A DNA stretch of 36,721 bases, from NCBI RefSeq assembly GCF_018614095.1, contig NZ_JAGGOY010000142.1, forward strand, positions 1 through 36,721, in the 5' to 3' direction. The notes under the pieces were generated by a model. The model searched no databases. It had not been told where the DNA came from and saw only the letters and a program-made list of their open reading frames with translations. Source of the DNA: Streptomyces sp. ISL-87 (GTDB taxonomy: Bacteria > Actinomycetota > Actinomycetes > Streptomycetales > Streptomycetaceae). Positions within the stretch are counted from its first letter, which is position 1. Each line of letters starts with the position of its first letter. Below are positions 1 to 7,973 of the stretch, in pieces. Both the position numbers and the translations under genes were made by a program.

Positions 1-198
1 GGGGCCGGCACGGGGGCCCGGAGCCGCGCAACGGCGCCGCACCCGGCACGGGGGTCCGGGGCAGTGCCCCGGGAAACGGAGAAAGGGCGGGGCGGGGAGA
101 AGACCCCCGGCTACGCCGAAGCGGCGGGCACCCGGGAGATCCCAGGTACCCGCCGCCTCGCAGAGCATTGGCAGAGCATTCGCAGAGCCAGACCGTCG
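1..198. other. apt downstream spacer (apt-relA interval by synteny)
   Basis: No convincing gene is seen. The first 60 bases carry a direct repeat: a GGCACGGGGGCCCGG-like unit near 7 and a GGCACGGGGGTCCGG unit near 45. A GC-rich hairpin follows (GGGGTCCGGGGCA/TGCCCCGGG) that could stop transcription from apt. Bases 160-192 hold three tandem copies of an 11-mer (GCAGAGCATTG, GCAGAGCATTC, GCAGAGCCAGA) ending just before the apt stop codon. In Streptomyces the gene after apt is relA, so this spacer may also hold relA promoters; that is inferred from synteny, not seen here. Confidence 0.5.
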
Positions 199-756
199 TC
201 AGACCACGATCAGCGCGTCCAGCGGGGCCCCCGCAAGGGCCCCGTCCAACCGCCCCCGCCCGGCCAGGAACGACAGTTCCATCAGCACCGCGACCCCGGC
301 GACCTCCGCCCCCGCCCGCCGGATCAGCGAAAGCGAGGCCTCCGCCGTACCGCCGGTGGCCAGCACGTCGTCGATGACCATGACCCGGTCACCCGCCGAC
401 AGATCCTCCGCGTGGACCTCGATCTCCGCGGTGCCGTATTCCAGGTCGTAGGACTGCGCCAGCGTCGCCCCCGGCAGCTTCCCCGCCTTCCGCACCGGCA
501 CGAACCCGATGCCCGCCCGCACGGCCACCGGAGCCGCGAGGATGAACCCCCGCGCCTCCAGCCCGACGATCTTCGTCGCGCCGTACCGCCCGGCCAGATC
601 CACCAGCGCGTCCGTCAGCGCCCCGAACGCCTTCGGGTCCGCCAGCAGCGGGGTGATGTCCTTGAACATCACCCCCGGCTTCGGGTAGTCCGGGACGTCC
701 TTGATCCGGCTGGCCAGCAGCTCGCGGACCTCGGGCGAAAGCGCGGTCCCGGTCAC
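199..756 (-). CDS. apt: Adenine phosphoribosyltransferase
   Basis: Makes AMP from adenine and PRPP in the purine salvage pathway; cytoplasmic. The 185-aa length is typical. The PRPP-binding signature is intact near residues 125-140 (VMVIDDVLATGGT), and the VGLEARGF segment near residue 65 is characteristic of the family. The start is the GTG at 754-756, which overlaps the secF stop as GTGA, so translation is probably coupled. A longer reading frame upstream is only the shadow of secF. Apt is the last gene of a yajC-secD-secF-apt run. In Streptomyces it normally precedes relA, which would lie off the left edge. Confidence 0.97.
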   Translation of the reverse strand: MTGTALSPEVRELLASRIKDVPDYPKPGVMFKDITPLLADPKAFGALTDALVDLAGRYGATKIVGLEARGFILAAPVAVRAGIGFVPVRKAGKLPGATLAQSYDLEYGTAEIEVHAEDLSAGDRVMVIDDVLATGGTAEASLSLIRRAGAEVAGVAVLMELSFLAGRGRLDGALAGAPLDALIVV

Positions 757-1811
757 CGGCGCCGCCGCCCCTGGCCGCCCTGCGCCACGACCTGCGGCGT
801 GTCCTCGGCCTCGGAGCCGTCGTCCGCGGACTCGCCCTTCGCCGCCGCGGACGCCCGCTTCGCGAGCACCCGCTTCTTCAGCGCCTTCATCGCCGGCTCG
901 CGCTCCTTCAGGTCCACGACCAGCGGGGTCGCGATGAAGATCGAGGAGTACGCACCGGCCGCCAGGCCGACGAACAGCGACAGCGAGATGTCGTTCAGCA
1001 TGCCCGCGCCCAGGAAGCCGCCGCCGATGAACAGCAGGGCCGCGACCGGGAGCAGCGCCACGACCGTGGTGTTGATCGAGCGGACCAGGGTGCCGTTGAT
1101 GCTGCGGTTGGCGACCTCGCTGAAGGTGTAGCGGGTCTGCTTGGTGATGTCCTTCGACCCCTCCTTGAGACCGTCGAAGACGACGACGGTGTCGTAGAGG
1201 GAGTAACCGAGGATCGTCAGCAGACCGATCACGGTGCCCGGCGTGACCTCGAAGCCGACCAGCGCGTACACGCCGACGGTGATCGTGAGGTCGTGGATCA
1301 GCGCGATCAGCGCGGCGACCGCCATACGCCATTCGAAGGCGATGGCGAGGTAGATCACCACGAGGACCATGAAGACGCCGAGGCCGGTCCAGGCCTTGTT
1401 CGCGATCTGCTCACCCCAGCTGGGGCCGACCAGGTCCGCGTTGATGGCCCCCGCCTCGACCTTGAGGTCGGAGGCGAGCTGCTTCTTCACATCGGCCGCG
1501 GAGTCCGTGTCCAGACCCGAGATCTGGATGCGCAGCCCGCCGGTGCCGAGCTCTTGGACGATCGCGTCGTGGCCCGAGGCCTTCTCCGCGTCCTCGGTCG
1601 CCTTGGCGACGGAGACGGCCGTCTTCGGGGTGGTGAAGACGGCACCGCCCTTGAACTCGATGCCCATGTTGAGGCCCTGAACGGCCAGGGCCACGACCGC
1701 CGTGATGGTGATCAGGATGGAAACGCCGTACCAGACGAAACGCTTGCCGACGAAGTCGTAGCCGACATCACCGCGGTACAGCTTGGCGCCGAGATCTCCC
1801 AGCTTCGACAT
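753..1811 (-). CDS. secF: Protein translocase subunit SecF
   Basis: Integral membrane partner of SecD. The SecDF complex uses the proton motive force to help pull preproteins through SecYEG. The 352-aa protein has a first membrane helix near residues 25-45, then an extracytoplasmic domain containing GIEFKGGAVF. Five further helices include the conserved GYSLYDTVVVFD segment near residue 205 and the ANRSINGTLVRSINTT segment of the RND/SecF fold. The C-terminus is charged and Arg-rich, ending in RRRR. A strong AAAGGAGG ribosome site lies inside the end of secD, 3 nt from the ATG junction, so secD and secF are coupled. Confidence 0.97.
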   Translation of the reverse strand: MSKLGDLGAKLYRGDVGYDFVGKRFVWYGVSILITITAVVALAVQGLNMGIEFKGGAVFTTPKTAVSVAKATEDAEKASGHDAIVQELGTGGLRIQISGLDTDSAADVKKQLASDLKVEAGAINADLVGPSWGEQIANKAWTGLGVFMVLVVIYLAIAFEWRMAVAALIALIHDLTITVGVYALVGFEVTPGTVIGLLTILGYSLYDTVVVFDGLKEGSKDITKQTRYTFSEVANRSINGTLVRSINTTVVALLPVAALLFIGGGFLGAGMLNDISLSLFVGLAAGAYSSIFIATPLVVDLKEREPAMKALKKRVLAKRASAAAKGESADDGSEAEDTPQVVAQGGQGRRRR

Positions 1812-1814
1812 CTC

Positions 1815-3611
1815 TCACGCCTCCTTTGCGTCGACGGGAGCGGAGACGGGACCGGTGCGGCGGGACCGGCGCAGCGGCGGCTTGGCGCCGAGCCGCTTCG
1901 GGTCCAGCCCGGACCACGGATGGCCGCTGGAGAAGAACTTCGTACGGGCCAGCAGCGTCATGACCGGCTTCGTGAAGAGGAACACCACGACCACGTCGAG
2001 CAGGGTCGTCAGACCCAGGGTGAAGGCGAAGCCCTGCACCTTGCCGACGGTCACGATGAACAGCACCGCGGCCGCGAGGAACGACACGAAGTCGGAGACC
2101 AGGATGGTGCGCCGGGCACGCGGCCAGGCACGCTCCACGGCGGGTCGCAGGGTGCGGCCCTCGCGGATCTCGTCGCGGATGCGTTCGAAGTACACGATGA
2201 ACGAGTCCGCGGTGATACCGATGGCGACGATCGCACCGCAGACGGCCGGCAGGTTCAGCGCGAAGCCGATGCCCTTACCGAGCAGCGCCATGATCGTGTA
2301 CGTGAGGATCGCGGACACCAGGAGCGAGACGATCGCGATGAACGCCAGGCCCCGGTAGTACATCAGCAGGTAGATCACGACGAGGACGAGGCCGATCGCA
2401 CCGGCGATCAGGCCGGCCTTCAGCTGCTCGCCGCCGAGCGCGGCGGTGACGGTCGTGACACTGTCCTCGCTGAAGGAGAGCGGCAGGGCGCCGTACGAGA
2501 GCATGTTGCCCAGGTCCTGCGCGGACTGCTGGGTGAAGCCGCCGGAGATCTGCGCGTTGCCGCCGGTCAGCGCCTGGCTCACGGACGGGTCGGAGACCAC
2601 GTCGCCGTCGAGCACGATCGCGAACTGGTTCTGCGGCGACTGCTTGGCGGCCAGCTCGCCGGTGACCTTGGCGAACTTGTCGGCGCCCTTGTCGGTGAAC
2701 TGCATCGTGACGATCCACTGACCGGACTGCGGGTCGATGATGCCCTTGGCGTTGTCCACGTCCTGGCCGTTGACACCGGCCGGGCCGAGCAGCCACTTGT
2801 ACCAGGTGTCACCGCGCTTGCCACAGGCCAGCGTGGGGGCCTCGGGCTTGACGCCCTTGCCCGCGGAGGCGCGCTGCGTCTCGTTGCTGCAGTCCAGGGC
2901 GATGAACTTCGCCTGGAGGTCGGCGACCGCGGGGTCGGCCGACGGGGTCGCCGACGGAGACGGGGCCTTGGTGTCGTCTGCCTTCTTCGACTCGCTCGCC
3001 GACGGCGAGGGAGAGGGGGCGCCCGGGGCCTTGAGGGCCTCACTGAGAGCGCGGCCCTGGGAAGTGGCGCTGGACGACGGGGTGGGCGCACCGCTGGGCT
3101 TCTTGCCGTCCTGGGCCTTGGGGGCACCGGAACCGCTCGACGACGGGCTCGGAGACCCGCTCGGAGACCCGCTGGGCGTGGTCTCGGGGGCGATCGGGGC
3201 GCCCTCCGTGACGGCCAGGACAGGGCGGAAGTAGAGCTGGGCGGTGGTACCGACCTGCTCGCGCGCCTGCTGCTCGTTCATCCCCTTGGGGATGTTCACG
3301 ATGATGTGGTCGCGGCCCTGCGTCTGGACCTCGGCCTCGGTCACGCCGAGACCGTTGACACGGCGCTCGATGATGCCGACCGCCGTGTTCATGTTGGTCT
3401 CGTTGATCGCGTCCGGCTTGCCGGGCTCGCTCTTGGCCTTGAGCGTGATGCTCGTACCGCCCGCGAGGTCGATGCCGAGGCGGGGGGTCGTCTGCTTCGT
3501 GAGGAACATCCCCGCGGTGAGCGCCACCATCGCGATCAGGATGATGGCCAGGGCGCGCCCCGGCCTCCCCTGAGCCCCCGTGGGCCGCCGGCCCTTCTTC
3601 GGTGCTGCCAC
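1815..3611 (-). CDS. secD: Protein translocase subunit SecD
   Basis: Large subunit of the SecDF accessory translocase. The 598-aa protein has an N-terminal membrane helix (about residues 20-40) followed by LGIDLAGGTS, the SecD signature. A big extracytoplasmic domain ends in the P1-head region with VLDGDVVSDPSV, and five C-terminal helices include AIGITADSFIVYFERIRDEIREGR. The start is a GTG at 3609-3611 with GGAGA about 9 nt upstream. An unusual Ser/Pro/Gly/Ala-rich low-complexity insert of about 90 residues (about 140-230) interrupts the external domain. Such linkers are common in Streptomyces exported domains. Confidence 0.97.
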   Translation of the reverse strand: MAAPKKGRRPTGAQGRPGRALAIILIAMVALTAGMFLTKQTTPRLGIDLAGGTSITLKAKSEPGKPDAINETNMNTAVGIIERRVNGLGVTEAEVQTQGRDHIIVNIPKGMNEQQAREQVGTTAQLYFRPVLAVTEGAPIAPETTPSGSPSGSPSPSSSGSGAPKAQDGKKPSGAPTPSSSATSQGRALSEALKAPGAPSPSPSASESKKADDTKAPSPSATPSADPAVADLQAKFIALDCSNETQRASAGKGVKPEAPTLACGKRGDTWYKWLLGPAGVNGQDVDNAKGIIDPQSGQWIVTMQFTDKGADKFAKVTGELAAKQSPQNQFAIVLDGDVVSDPSVSQALTGGNAQISGGFTQQSAQDLGNMLSYGALPLSFSEDSVTTVTAALGGEQLKAGLIAGAIGLVLVVIYLLMYYRGLAFIAIVSLLVSAILTYTIMALLGKGIGFALNLPAVCGAIVAIGITADSFIVYFERIRDEIREGRTLRPAVERAWPRARRTILVSDFVSFLAAAVLFIVTVGKVQGFAFTLGLTTLLDVVVVFLFTKPVMTLLARTKFFSSGHPWSGLDPKRLGAKPPLRRSRRTGPVSAPVDAKEA

Positions 3612-3716
3612 CTTGTCGTATCTCCCTGTCCAACCGTCCCGCGCCGGGTCAGCGCGCGGACGGCCAAGAAATGTGTGGTGGGGACCCCTGCCCCCCGCAG
3701 AAACGGGTCACTGACA

Positions 3717-3756
3717 GGGACCGCGGCGGCCGCCGGTCAGGCGCCACCGCGGTCCC
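3717..3756. terminator. Hairpin between yajC and secD
   Basis: GGGACCGCGG at 3717-3726 is the exact reverse complement of CCGCGGTCCC at 3747-3756, giving a 10-bp GC stem with a 20-nt loop just past the yajC stop codon. It could be a partial terminator or processing site that sets the yajC:secDF ratio. There is no clear U-tract, so its role is inferred. Confidence 0.45.
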
Positions 3757-3766
3757 GGCCCGAGTG

Positions 3767-4258
3767 CTACTTGGTGCCGGCCTCGCCGTCGGCCTTGCCG
3801 TCCTTCGGCTCGTCGTCCTTCGGCTCGTCCTTCTTGCCCAGGTCGAGCTTCGGGGCCTCGGCCTCGGCCTCGTCCTTCGAAAGGTCTGCCTTCGGGGCCT
3901 CGGCGTCAGCCTCGGCCTCGGTCAGCGAGGAGGCGTCGTCCGGGACGACCGGCGTGTCGTCGGTCAGGTCCTCGTGGATGCCGTGGACGATGCGGTTGTA
4001 CTCCGCGTCCTCGAGGACGGCGCCGATGGCGTTCTTCGCGAAGACCGCGTGGACGCCGGGGGCCACTTCGAGAGTGACCGTGTCGTCACCGATTTCCTTC
4101 ACCGTGGCGTACATGCCGCCGATGGTGCGGACTCCGGTGCCGGCCGTCATGTGGTCGCGCATCTGCGCGGCCGCCTGCTGCTTCTTCTTCGCGGAGCGGG
4201 TCATCAGGAACATCGCCCCGATGAGCACGATGAACGGGAGGAGGAATGAGAGATTCAC
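3767..4258 (-). CDS. yajC: Preprotein translocase subunit YajC
   Basis: Small single-span protein that associates with SecDF. The chosen GTG (4256-4258) gives 163 aa beginning NLSFLLPFIVLIGAMF, a membrane helix right at the N-terminus. The MTRSAKKKQQ basic stretch and the conserved YajC core (AGTGVRTIGGMYATVKEIGDDTVTLEVAPGV) follow. The C-terminal 70 residues are an acidic, Lys/Glu/Asp/Ala-rich low-complexity tail (repeated EAPKxDL units near 119 and 134) that is not part of the standard family core. The reading frame continues upstream to 4483, but that part overlaps ruvB and has no YajC character. It lies upstream of secD with a 155-nt gap. Confidence 0.93.
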   Translation of the reverse strand: MNLSFLLPFIVLIGAMFLMTRSAKKKQQAAAQMRDHMTAGTGVRTIGGMYATVKEIGDDTVTLEVAPGVHAVFAKNAIGAVLEDAEYNRIVHGIHEDLTDDTPVVPDDASSLTEAEADAEAPKADLSKDEAEAEAPKLDLGKKDEPKDDEPKDGKADGEAGTK

Positions 4259-4421
4259 GGGACGCAGGTCCTTCGCACGACCGCACGGGAGACGGCCTTT
4301 TCTACGGGGGTGGGCACGCCGACCCGAAGGGTCGGCATCGGCGGAGTCTAGGCGAGTCCGCACCGATGGAACAACGCCCAGCATGGCACCGCAGTTCCTG
4401 ACCGGTCGAACCTCCGCGCCG

Positions 4422-5480
4422 TCAGGCCCCGAACAGGCCCTGTTGTCCGCTTGATCCACTCCCGCCCTGCTGGGGCGGCACAAGCCCCAGGTGGGCCCAT
4501 GCGGCAGGCGTCGCCACCCGGCCCCGGGGGGTACGCGCGAGCAGCCCCTCCCGTACCAGGAACGGCTCGGCCACTTCCTCTACGGTCTCCCGCTCCTCCC
4601 CCACCGCCACGGCGAGGGTGGACAGCCCGACGGGCCCGCCGCCGAACAGCTTGAGCAGGGCCTCCAGCACGGCCCGGTCCAGCCGGTCGAGCCCGCGCGC
4701 GTCCACCTCGTAAACCTGGAGGGCGGTGCCGGCCACCTCACGGGTGATCACGCCGTCGGCCCTGACCTGAGCGTAGTCGCGGACGCGGCGCAGGAGCCGG
4801 TTGGCGATACGGGGGGTGCCGCGGGAGCGTCCGGCGATCTCGGCGGCGCCGGCGGTGTCGATCTCCACGTCGAGGAGACGGGCGGAGCGGTGGATGACGC
4901 GCTCCAGCTCCTCGGGGGCGTAGAACTCCATGTGCCCGGTAAATCCGAACCGGTCGCGGAGCGGCGGCGGGAGCAGACCGGCCCGTGTCGTGGCCCCGAC
5001 CAGGGTGAAGGGCGGAAGCTCCAGCGGAATGGCGGTCGCCCCCGGCCCCTTCCCGACGATCACGTCAACCCGGAAGTCCTCCATGGCCATGTACAGCATC
5101 TCCTCGGCGGGCCGGGACATGCGGTGGATCTCGTCGAGGAAGAGGACCTCGCCCTCCTGGAGGGAGGAGAGGATCGCGGCGAGGTCGCCGGCGTGCTGGA
5201 TGGCGGGGCCGGAGGTGATCCGGATGGGCGCGCCCATCTCGGCGGCGATGATCATGGAGAGGGTGGTCTTCCCCAGGCCCGGGGCCCCGGACAGCAGCAC
5301 GTGGTCGGCGGTGGCACCGCGCTGACGGGCCGCCTTCAGGACGAGGTCCAGCTGCTGGCGGACCTTCTCCTGACCGACGAACTCGCCGAGGTCCTTGGGT
5401 CGCAGGGCCGCCTCGACGGCGGTGTCCTCGCCGTCCGCTGCCGGCGCGACAATGCGGTCGCTCTCGTCGTCCCAGTTCAC
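4422..5480 (-). CDS. ruvB: Holliday junction branch migration ATPase RuvB
   Basis: AAA+ motor that drives branch migration of four-way junctions with RuvA. The 352-aa protein has Walker A GAPGLGKTT (about residues 64-72), Walker B LFLDEIHR (about 114-121), sensor 1 region GATTRAGLLPPPLRDRFG (about 165-182), and the C-terminal winged-helix DNA-binding domain (LSTLAVAVGEERETVEEVAEPFL). A short Gly/Ser/Gln tail closes the protein. The start is a GTG at 5478-5480 (NWDDESDR...), with only a weak ribosome site upstream. It is separated from ruvA by about 330 bp, unlike the usual tight ruvCAB spacing. Confidence 0.97.
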   Translation of the reverse strand: MNWDDESDRIVAPAADGEDTAVEAALRPKDLGEFVGQEKVRQQLDLVLKAARQRGATADHVLLSGAPGLGKTTLSMIIAAEMGAPIRITSGPAIQHAGDLAAILSSLQEGEVLFLDEIHRMSRPAEEMLYMAMEDFRVDVIVGKGPGATAIPLELPPFTLVGATTRAGLLPPPLRDRFGFTGHMEFYAPEELERVIHRSARLLDVEIDTAGAAEIAGRSRGTPRIANRLLRRVRDYAQVRADGVITREVAGTALQVYEVDARGLDRLDRAVLEALLKLFGGGPVGLSTLAVAVGEERETVEEVAEPFLVREGLLARTPRGRVATPAAWAHLGLVPPQQGGSGSSGQQGLFGA

Positions 5481-5809
5481 GGTGTCAGTCTGCCTTCTCG
5501 ATTCCTACGGTTGTCATCACACCGCCCCCGACGCCCCGGCGGGCCTCCGCCCCGGCCGCCTCCGCCCCGGCCGCCGTTCGTCTGCGGCACCGCTGCCGGG
5601 CTCCGCCCCGGACCCCGCGCCTCAAAACGCCGGCGAGGCTGGATACGTCCTCCGCACGGGCCGGATGGCGCGGAGCGCCGAGGCGCGGGGACCGGGGCGG
5701 AGCCCCAGGGTCTCTCAGCCCGTCCGGCGTTTGAGGACCGGGGTCCGGGCTGCATCCGGAGACGGAGAAACCGGGGGGAGAGAGGCCGCCCCGCGCAGCG
5801 GCAGCAAGA
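5481..5809. repeat. Repeat-rich ruvA-ruvB spacer with nested inverted repeats
   Basis: This 329-bp gap holds no credible gene. GGGCTCCGCCCCGGACC...GCGC at 5598-5620 is inverted at 5683-5705 with one mismatch. The GCGCCTCAAAACGCCGGCGAGGCTG segment at about 5617-5641 is matched in inverted form by CAGCCCGTCCGGCGTTTGAGG at 5717-5737. Together they could fold into a large GC-rich cruciform or RNA hairpin. The left half recurs at 26891-26946. Such CTCAAACGCCGGCGAGG units are recalled as dispersed Streptomyces intergenic repeats. The effect on ruvB expression is unknown. Confidence 0.75.
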
Positions 5810-6442
5810 TCAGCGGGCGCGGTTCAGGGACTGAAGGGCGGCGCGCAGCAGCTGCGGAACCGGAGCCGAACCGCCGGCGGCAATGGCCGCCTCGGCCTGC
5901 GGAGTCACCGCCGACACCGCCTCATCCGCATCCCGTGCCGCATACCCCAGCCCCACCAGCGCCGCAGCGAGCTGCTCACTCCACGGCGCGGGCCCGGACG
6001 CCGCGGCCCGCTGAGCCCCGACCAGACCACTCGACCCCAGCGGCGCGCCCAGCTTGTCCTTCAGCTCCAGCAGCAGCTTCTGCGCGCCCTTCTTGCCGAT
6101 GCCGGGAACGGCCATCAGGGACTTCTCGTCCCCCGTCGAGACGGCCAGCCGCAGCGCGTCCGGGCTGTGCACCCCCAGCATCGCCTGCGCCAGCCTCGGC
6201 CCGACCCCGCTCGCGGTCTGCAGCAGCTCGAAGACCTGCCGCTCATCGTCGTCCGCGAAGCCGTACAGCGTCAGCGAGTCCTCCCGTACGACCAGCGAGG
6301 TGGCCAGCCGCGCCGTTTCGCCCATCCGCAGGCCGGCGATGGTGTTCGGCGTGCACTGCACGGCCATGCCCACTCCCCCGACCTCGATCACGGCCAGGGT
6401 GGGGGCGAGCGCGGCGACCGGGCCGCTCACGAAGGCGATCAT
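5810..6442 (-). CDS. ruvA: Holliday junction DNA-binding protein RuvA
   Basis: Tetrameric junction-binding partner of RuvB. The 210-aa protein starts MIAFVSGPVAAL, the family's usual N-terminal OB fold. Two helix-hairpin-helix motifs follow: ASGVGPRLAQAML near residue 77 and VPGIGKKGAQKLLLELKDKL near 112. A flexible linker and the C-terminal RuvB-binding domain with GLGYAARDADEAV near 166 complete the protein. The start ATG overlaps the ruvC stop (ATGA), with AAAGG about 9 nt upstream inside ruvC, so the two are translationally coupled. Confidence 0.97.
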   Translation of the reverse strand: MIAFVSGPVAALAPTLAVIEVGGVGMAVQCTPNTIAGLRMGETARLATSLVVREDSLTLYGFADDDERQVFELLQTASGVGPRLAQAMLGVHSPDALRLAVSTGDEKSLMAVPGIGKKGAQKLLLELKDKLGAPLGSSGLVGAQRAAASGPAPWSEQLAAALVGLGYAARDADEAVSAVTPQAEAAIAAGGSAPVPQLLRAALQSLNRAR

Positions 6443-6969
6443 CGGGTACGGCCTTTCGAGGCGTGCAGGGAGACCGCCTGCTGGAGGCGGTTCTGGGCGG
6501 GGGTCCGCCAGATGTGGCAGATGGCCAGGGCGAGCGCGTCGGCGGCGTCGGCCGGCTTCGGCGGTGCGTCCAGCCGGAGCAGCCGGGTCACCATGGCGCC
6601 GACCTGGGCCTTGTCGGCCCGGCCGCTGCCGGTGACGGCGGCCTTGACCTCACTCGGGGTGTGCAGGGCGACCGGTATGCCGCGCCGGGCGGCGCACAGC
6701 ATGGCGACGGCACTCGCCTGGGCGGTGCCCATCACGGTGCTGACGTTGTGCTGGCTGAACACCCGCTCGACCGCGACGACTTCGGGCCGGTGGGTGTCGA
6801 GCCATTCCTCGATGCCCTGCTCGATGGCGACGAGCCGCTGCCCCAACTCGGCGTCCGCGGGCGTCCGTACGACCCCCACCCCGAGCATGCTCAGGGGCCG
6901 CCCGGCGACACCCTCGATGACGCCGACACCGCACCGCGTCAGCCCCGGGTCCACACCGAGAACACGCAC
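6439..6969 (-). CDS. ruvC: Crossover junction endodeoxyribonuclease RuvC
   Basis: Resolves Holliday junctions by paired nicks. The 176-aa product starts at a GTG (6967-6969) reading VRVLGVDPGLTRCG, with GGGGGGA just upstream. The longer frame to 7080 crosses a terminator hairpin and is rejected. Catalytic acidic residues are visible: Asp in GVDPG (residue 7), Glu in VAVERVFSQHN (about 69), and the C-terminal acidic pair in KPADAADALALAICH (about 142-152). It is the first gene of ruvC-ruvA-(gap)-ruvB. Confidence 0.97.
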   Translation of the reverse strand: MRVLGVDPGLTRCGVGVIEGVAGRPLSMLGVGVVRTPADAELGQRLVAIEQGIEEWLDTHRPEVVAVERVFSQHNVSTVMGTAQASAVAMLCAARRGIPVALHTPSEVKAAVTGSGRADKAQVGAMVTRLLRLDAPPKPADAADALALAICHIWRTPAQNRLQQAVSLHASKGRTR

Positions 6970-7036
6970 ACCATCCCCCCTGCCTTCGATCGTCTGTCCT
7001 TGTCCGTGCAGGTTATCCGGCCCCACTGACAAGGCA

Positions 7037-7068
7037 GCGGGCCGACAGGGTGTGTCCTGTCGGCCCGC
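7037..7068. terminator. Terminator hairpin between yebC and ruvC
   Basis: A perfect 13-bp stem (7037-7049 with 7056-7068; arms GCGGGCCGACAGG and its complement) closes a 6-nt loop. It lies between the yebC stop and the ruvC start and should end yebC transcription. No strong U-run follows, as is usual in Streptomyces. Confidence 0.8.
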
Positions 7069-7163
7069 CGAGTACAGCAACCATCAATTGAGCGACCGCG
7101 ACGGCGAGCAGCCACCTCCGCGAGAGCGGCGGCGGCTTAGCCGCAAAGGGGGGTGAACGCCGG

Positions 7164-7916
7164 TCAGGCGTCGACCTTCTCCATGACCTCGTCCGAGACG
7201 TCGAAGTTGGCGAAGACGTTCTGCACGTCGTCGCTGTCCTCCAGCGCGTCGATCAGCTTGAAGATCTTGCGCGCGCCCTCTTCGTCCAGCTCGACCTGCA
7301 TGGAGGGGACGAAGCTGGCCTCGGCCGAGTCGTAGTCGATTCCGGCGTCCTGGAGCGCGGTACGGACCACGACCAGGTCGGTGGCCTCGCTGATGATCTC
7401 GAAGGTGTCGCCGTTGTCGTTGACCTCTTCGGCCCCGGCCTCGAGCACCGCGCCGAGCACGTCGTCCTCGGACAGTTCGCCCTTGGGAAGGATGATGACG
7501 CCCTTGCGGTTGAACAGGTACGAGACCGAGCCCGGGTCGGCCATCGAACCGCCGTTGCGGGTCATGGCGACCCGTACGTCGGACGCGGCACGGTTGCGGT
7601 TGTCGGTGAGGCACTCGATGAGCACCGCGACACCGTTCGGACCGTAGCCCTCGTACATGATCGTCTCGTAGTCGGCGCCGCCGGCCTCAAGGCCACCGCC
7701 GCGCTTGACCGCGGAATCGATGTTCTTGTTGGGGACCGAGCTCTTCTTGGCCTTCTGAACGGCGTCGAAGAGCGTCGGGTTGCCGTCGATGTCGGCACCG
7801 CCCATACGGGCCGCGACCTCGATGTTCTTGATCAGCTTCGCGAAGAGCTTGCCGCGCTTGGCATCGATCACGGCCTTCTTGTGCTTCGTCGTAGCCCATT
7901 TAGAGTGGCCGGACAT
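7164..7916 (-). CDS. YebC/PmpR family protein
   Basis: Member of the widespread YebC/TACO1 family, annotated as DNA-binding transcriptional regulators and more recently linked to ribosomal translation of proline-rich stretches. The 250-aa protein begins MSGHSKWATTKHKKAVIDAKRGKLFAKLIKNI, the family hallmark. It also has the PSVPNKNID-type segment (here KSSVPNKNID, near 58) and the YEGYGPNGVAVLIECLTDNRNRAASDVR block. The ATG has a clear GAAGGAGA ribosome site. Its position beside ruvC is conserved in many bacteria. It has its own terminator downstream, so it is probably not strictly cotranscribed with ruv. Confidence 0.95.
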   Translation of the reverse strand: MSGHSKWATTKHKKAVIDAKRGKLFAKLIKNIEVAARMGGADIDGNPTLFDAVQKAKKSSVPNKNIDSAVKRGGGLEAGGADYETIMYEGYGPNGVAVLIECLTDNRNRAASDVRVAMTRNGGSMADPGSVSYLFNRKGVIILPKGELSEDDVLGAVLEAGAEEVNDNGDTFEIISEATDLVVVRTALQDAGIDYDSAEASFVPSMQVELDEEGARKIFKLIDALEDSDDVQNVFANFDVSDEVMEKVDA

Positions 7917-7973
7917 CCGCCTGTCTCCTTCGCGTAACCAACAGTGTTCATCTCAGATCCTACCGGGACCTGA

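Noticed and set aside
1293..4454. A 1053-codon open frame on the plus strand opposite secF, secD and yajC
   Set aside because: It is the antisense shadow of three well-conserved genes; its translation is Arg/Gly/His-rich with no recognisable domain, which is common in high-GC DNA.
6970..7080. Longer start for RuvC (213 aa)
   Set aside because: It would run through the perfect 13-bp terminator hairpin at 7037-7068, and the extra residues are not part of the RuvC family.
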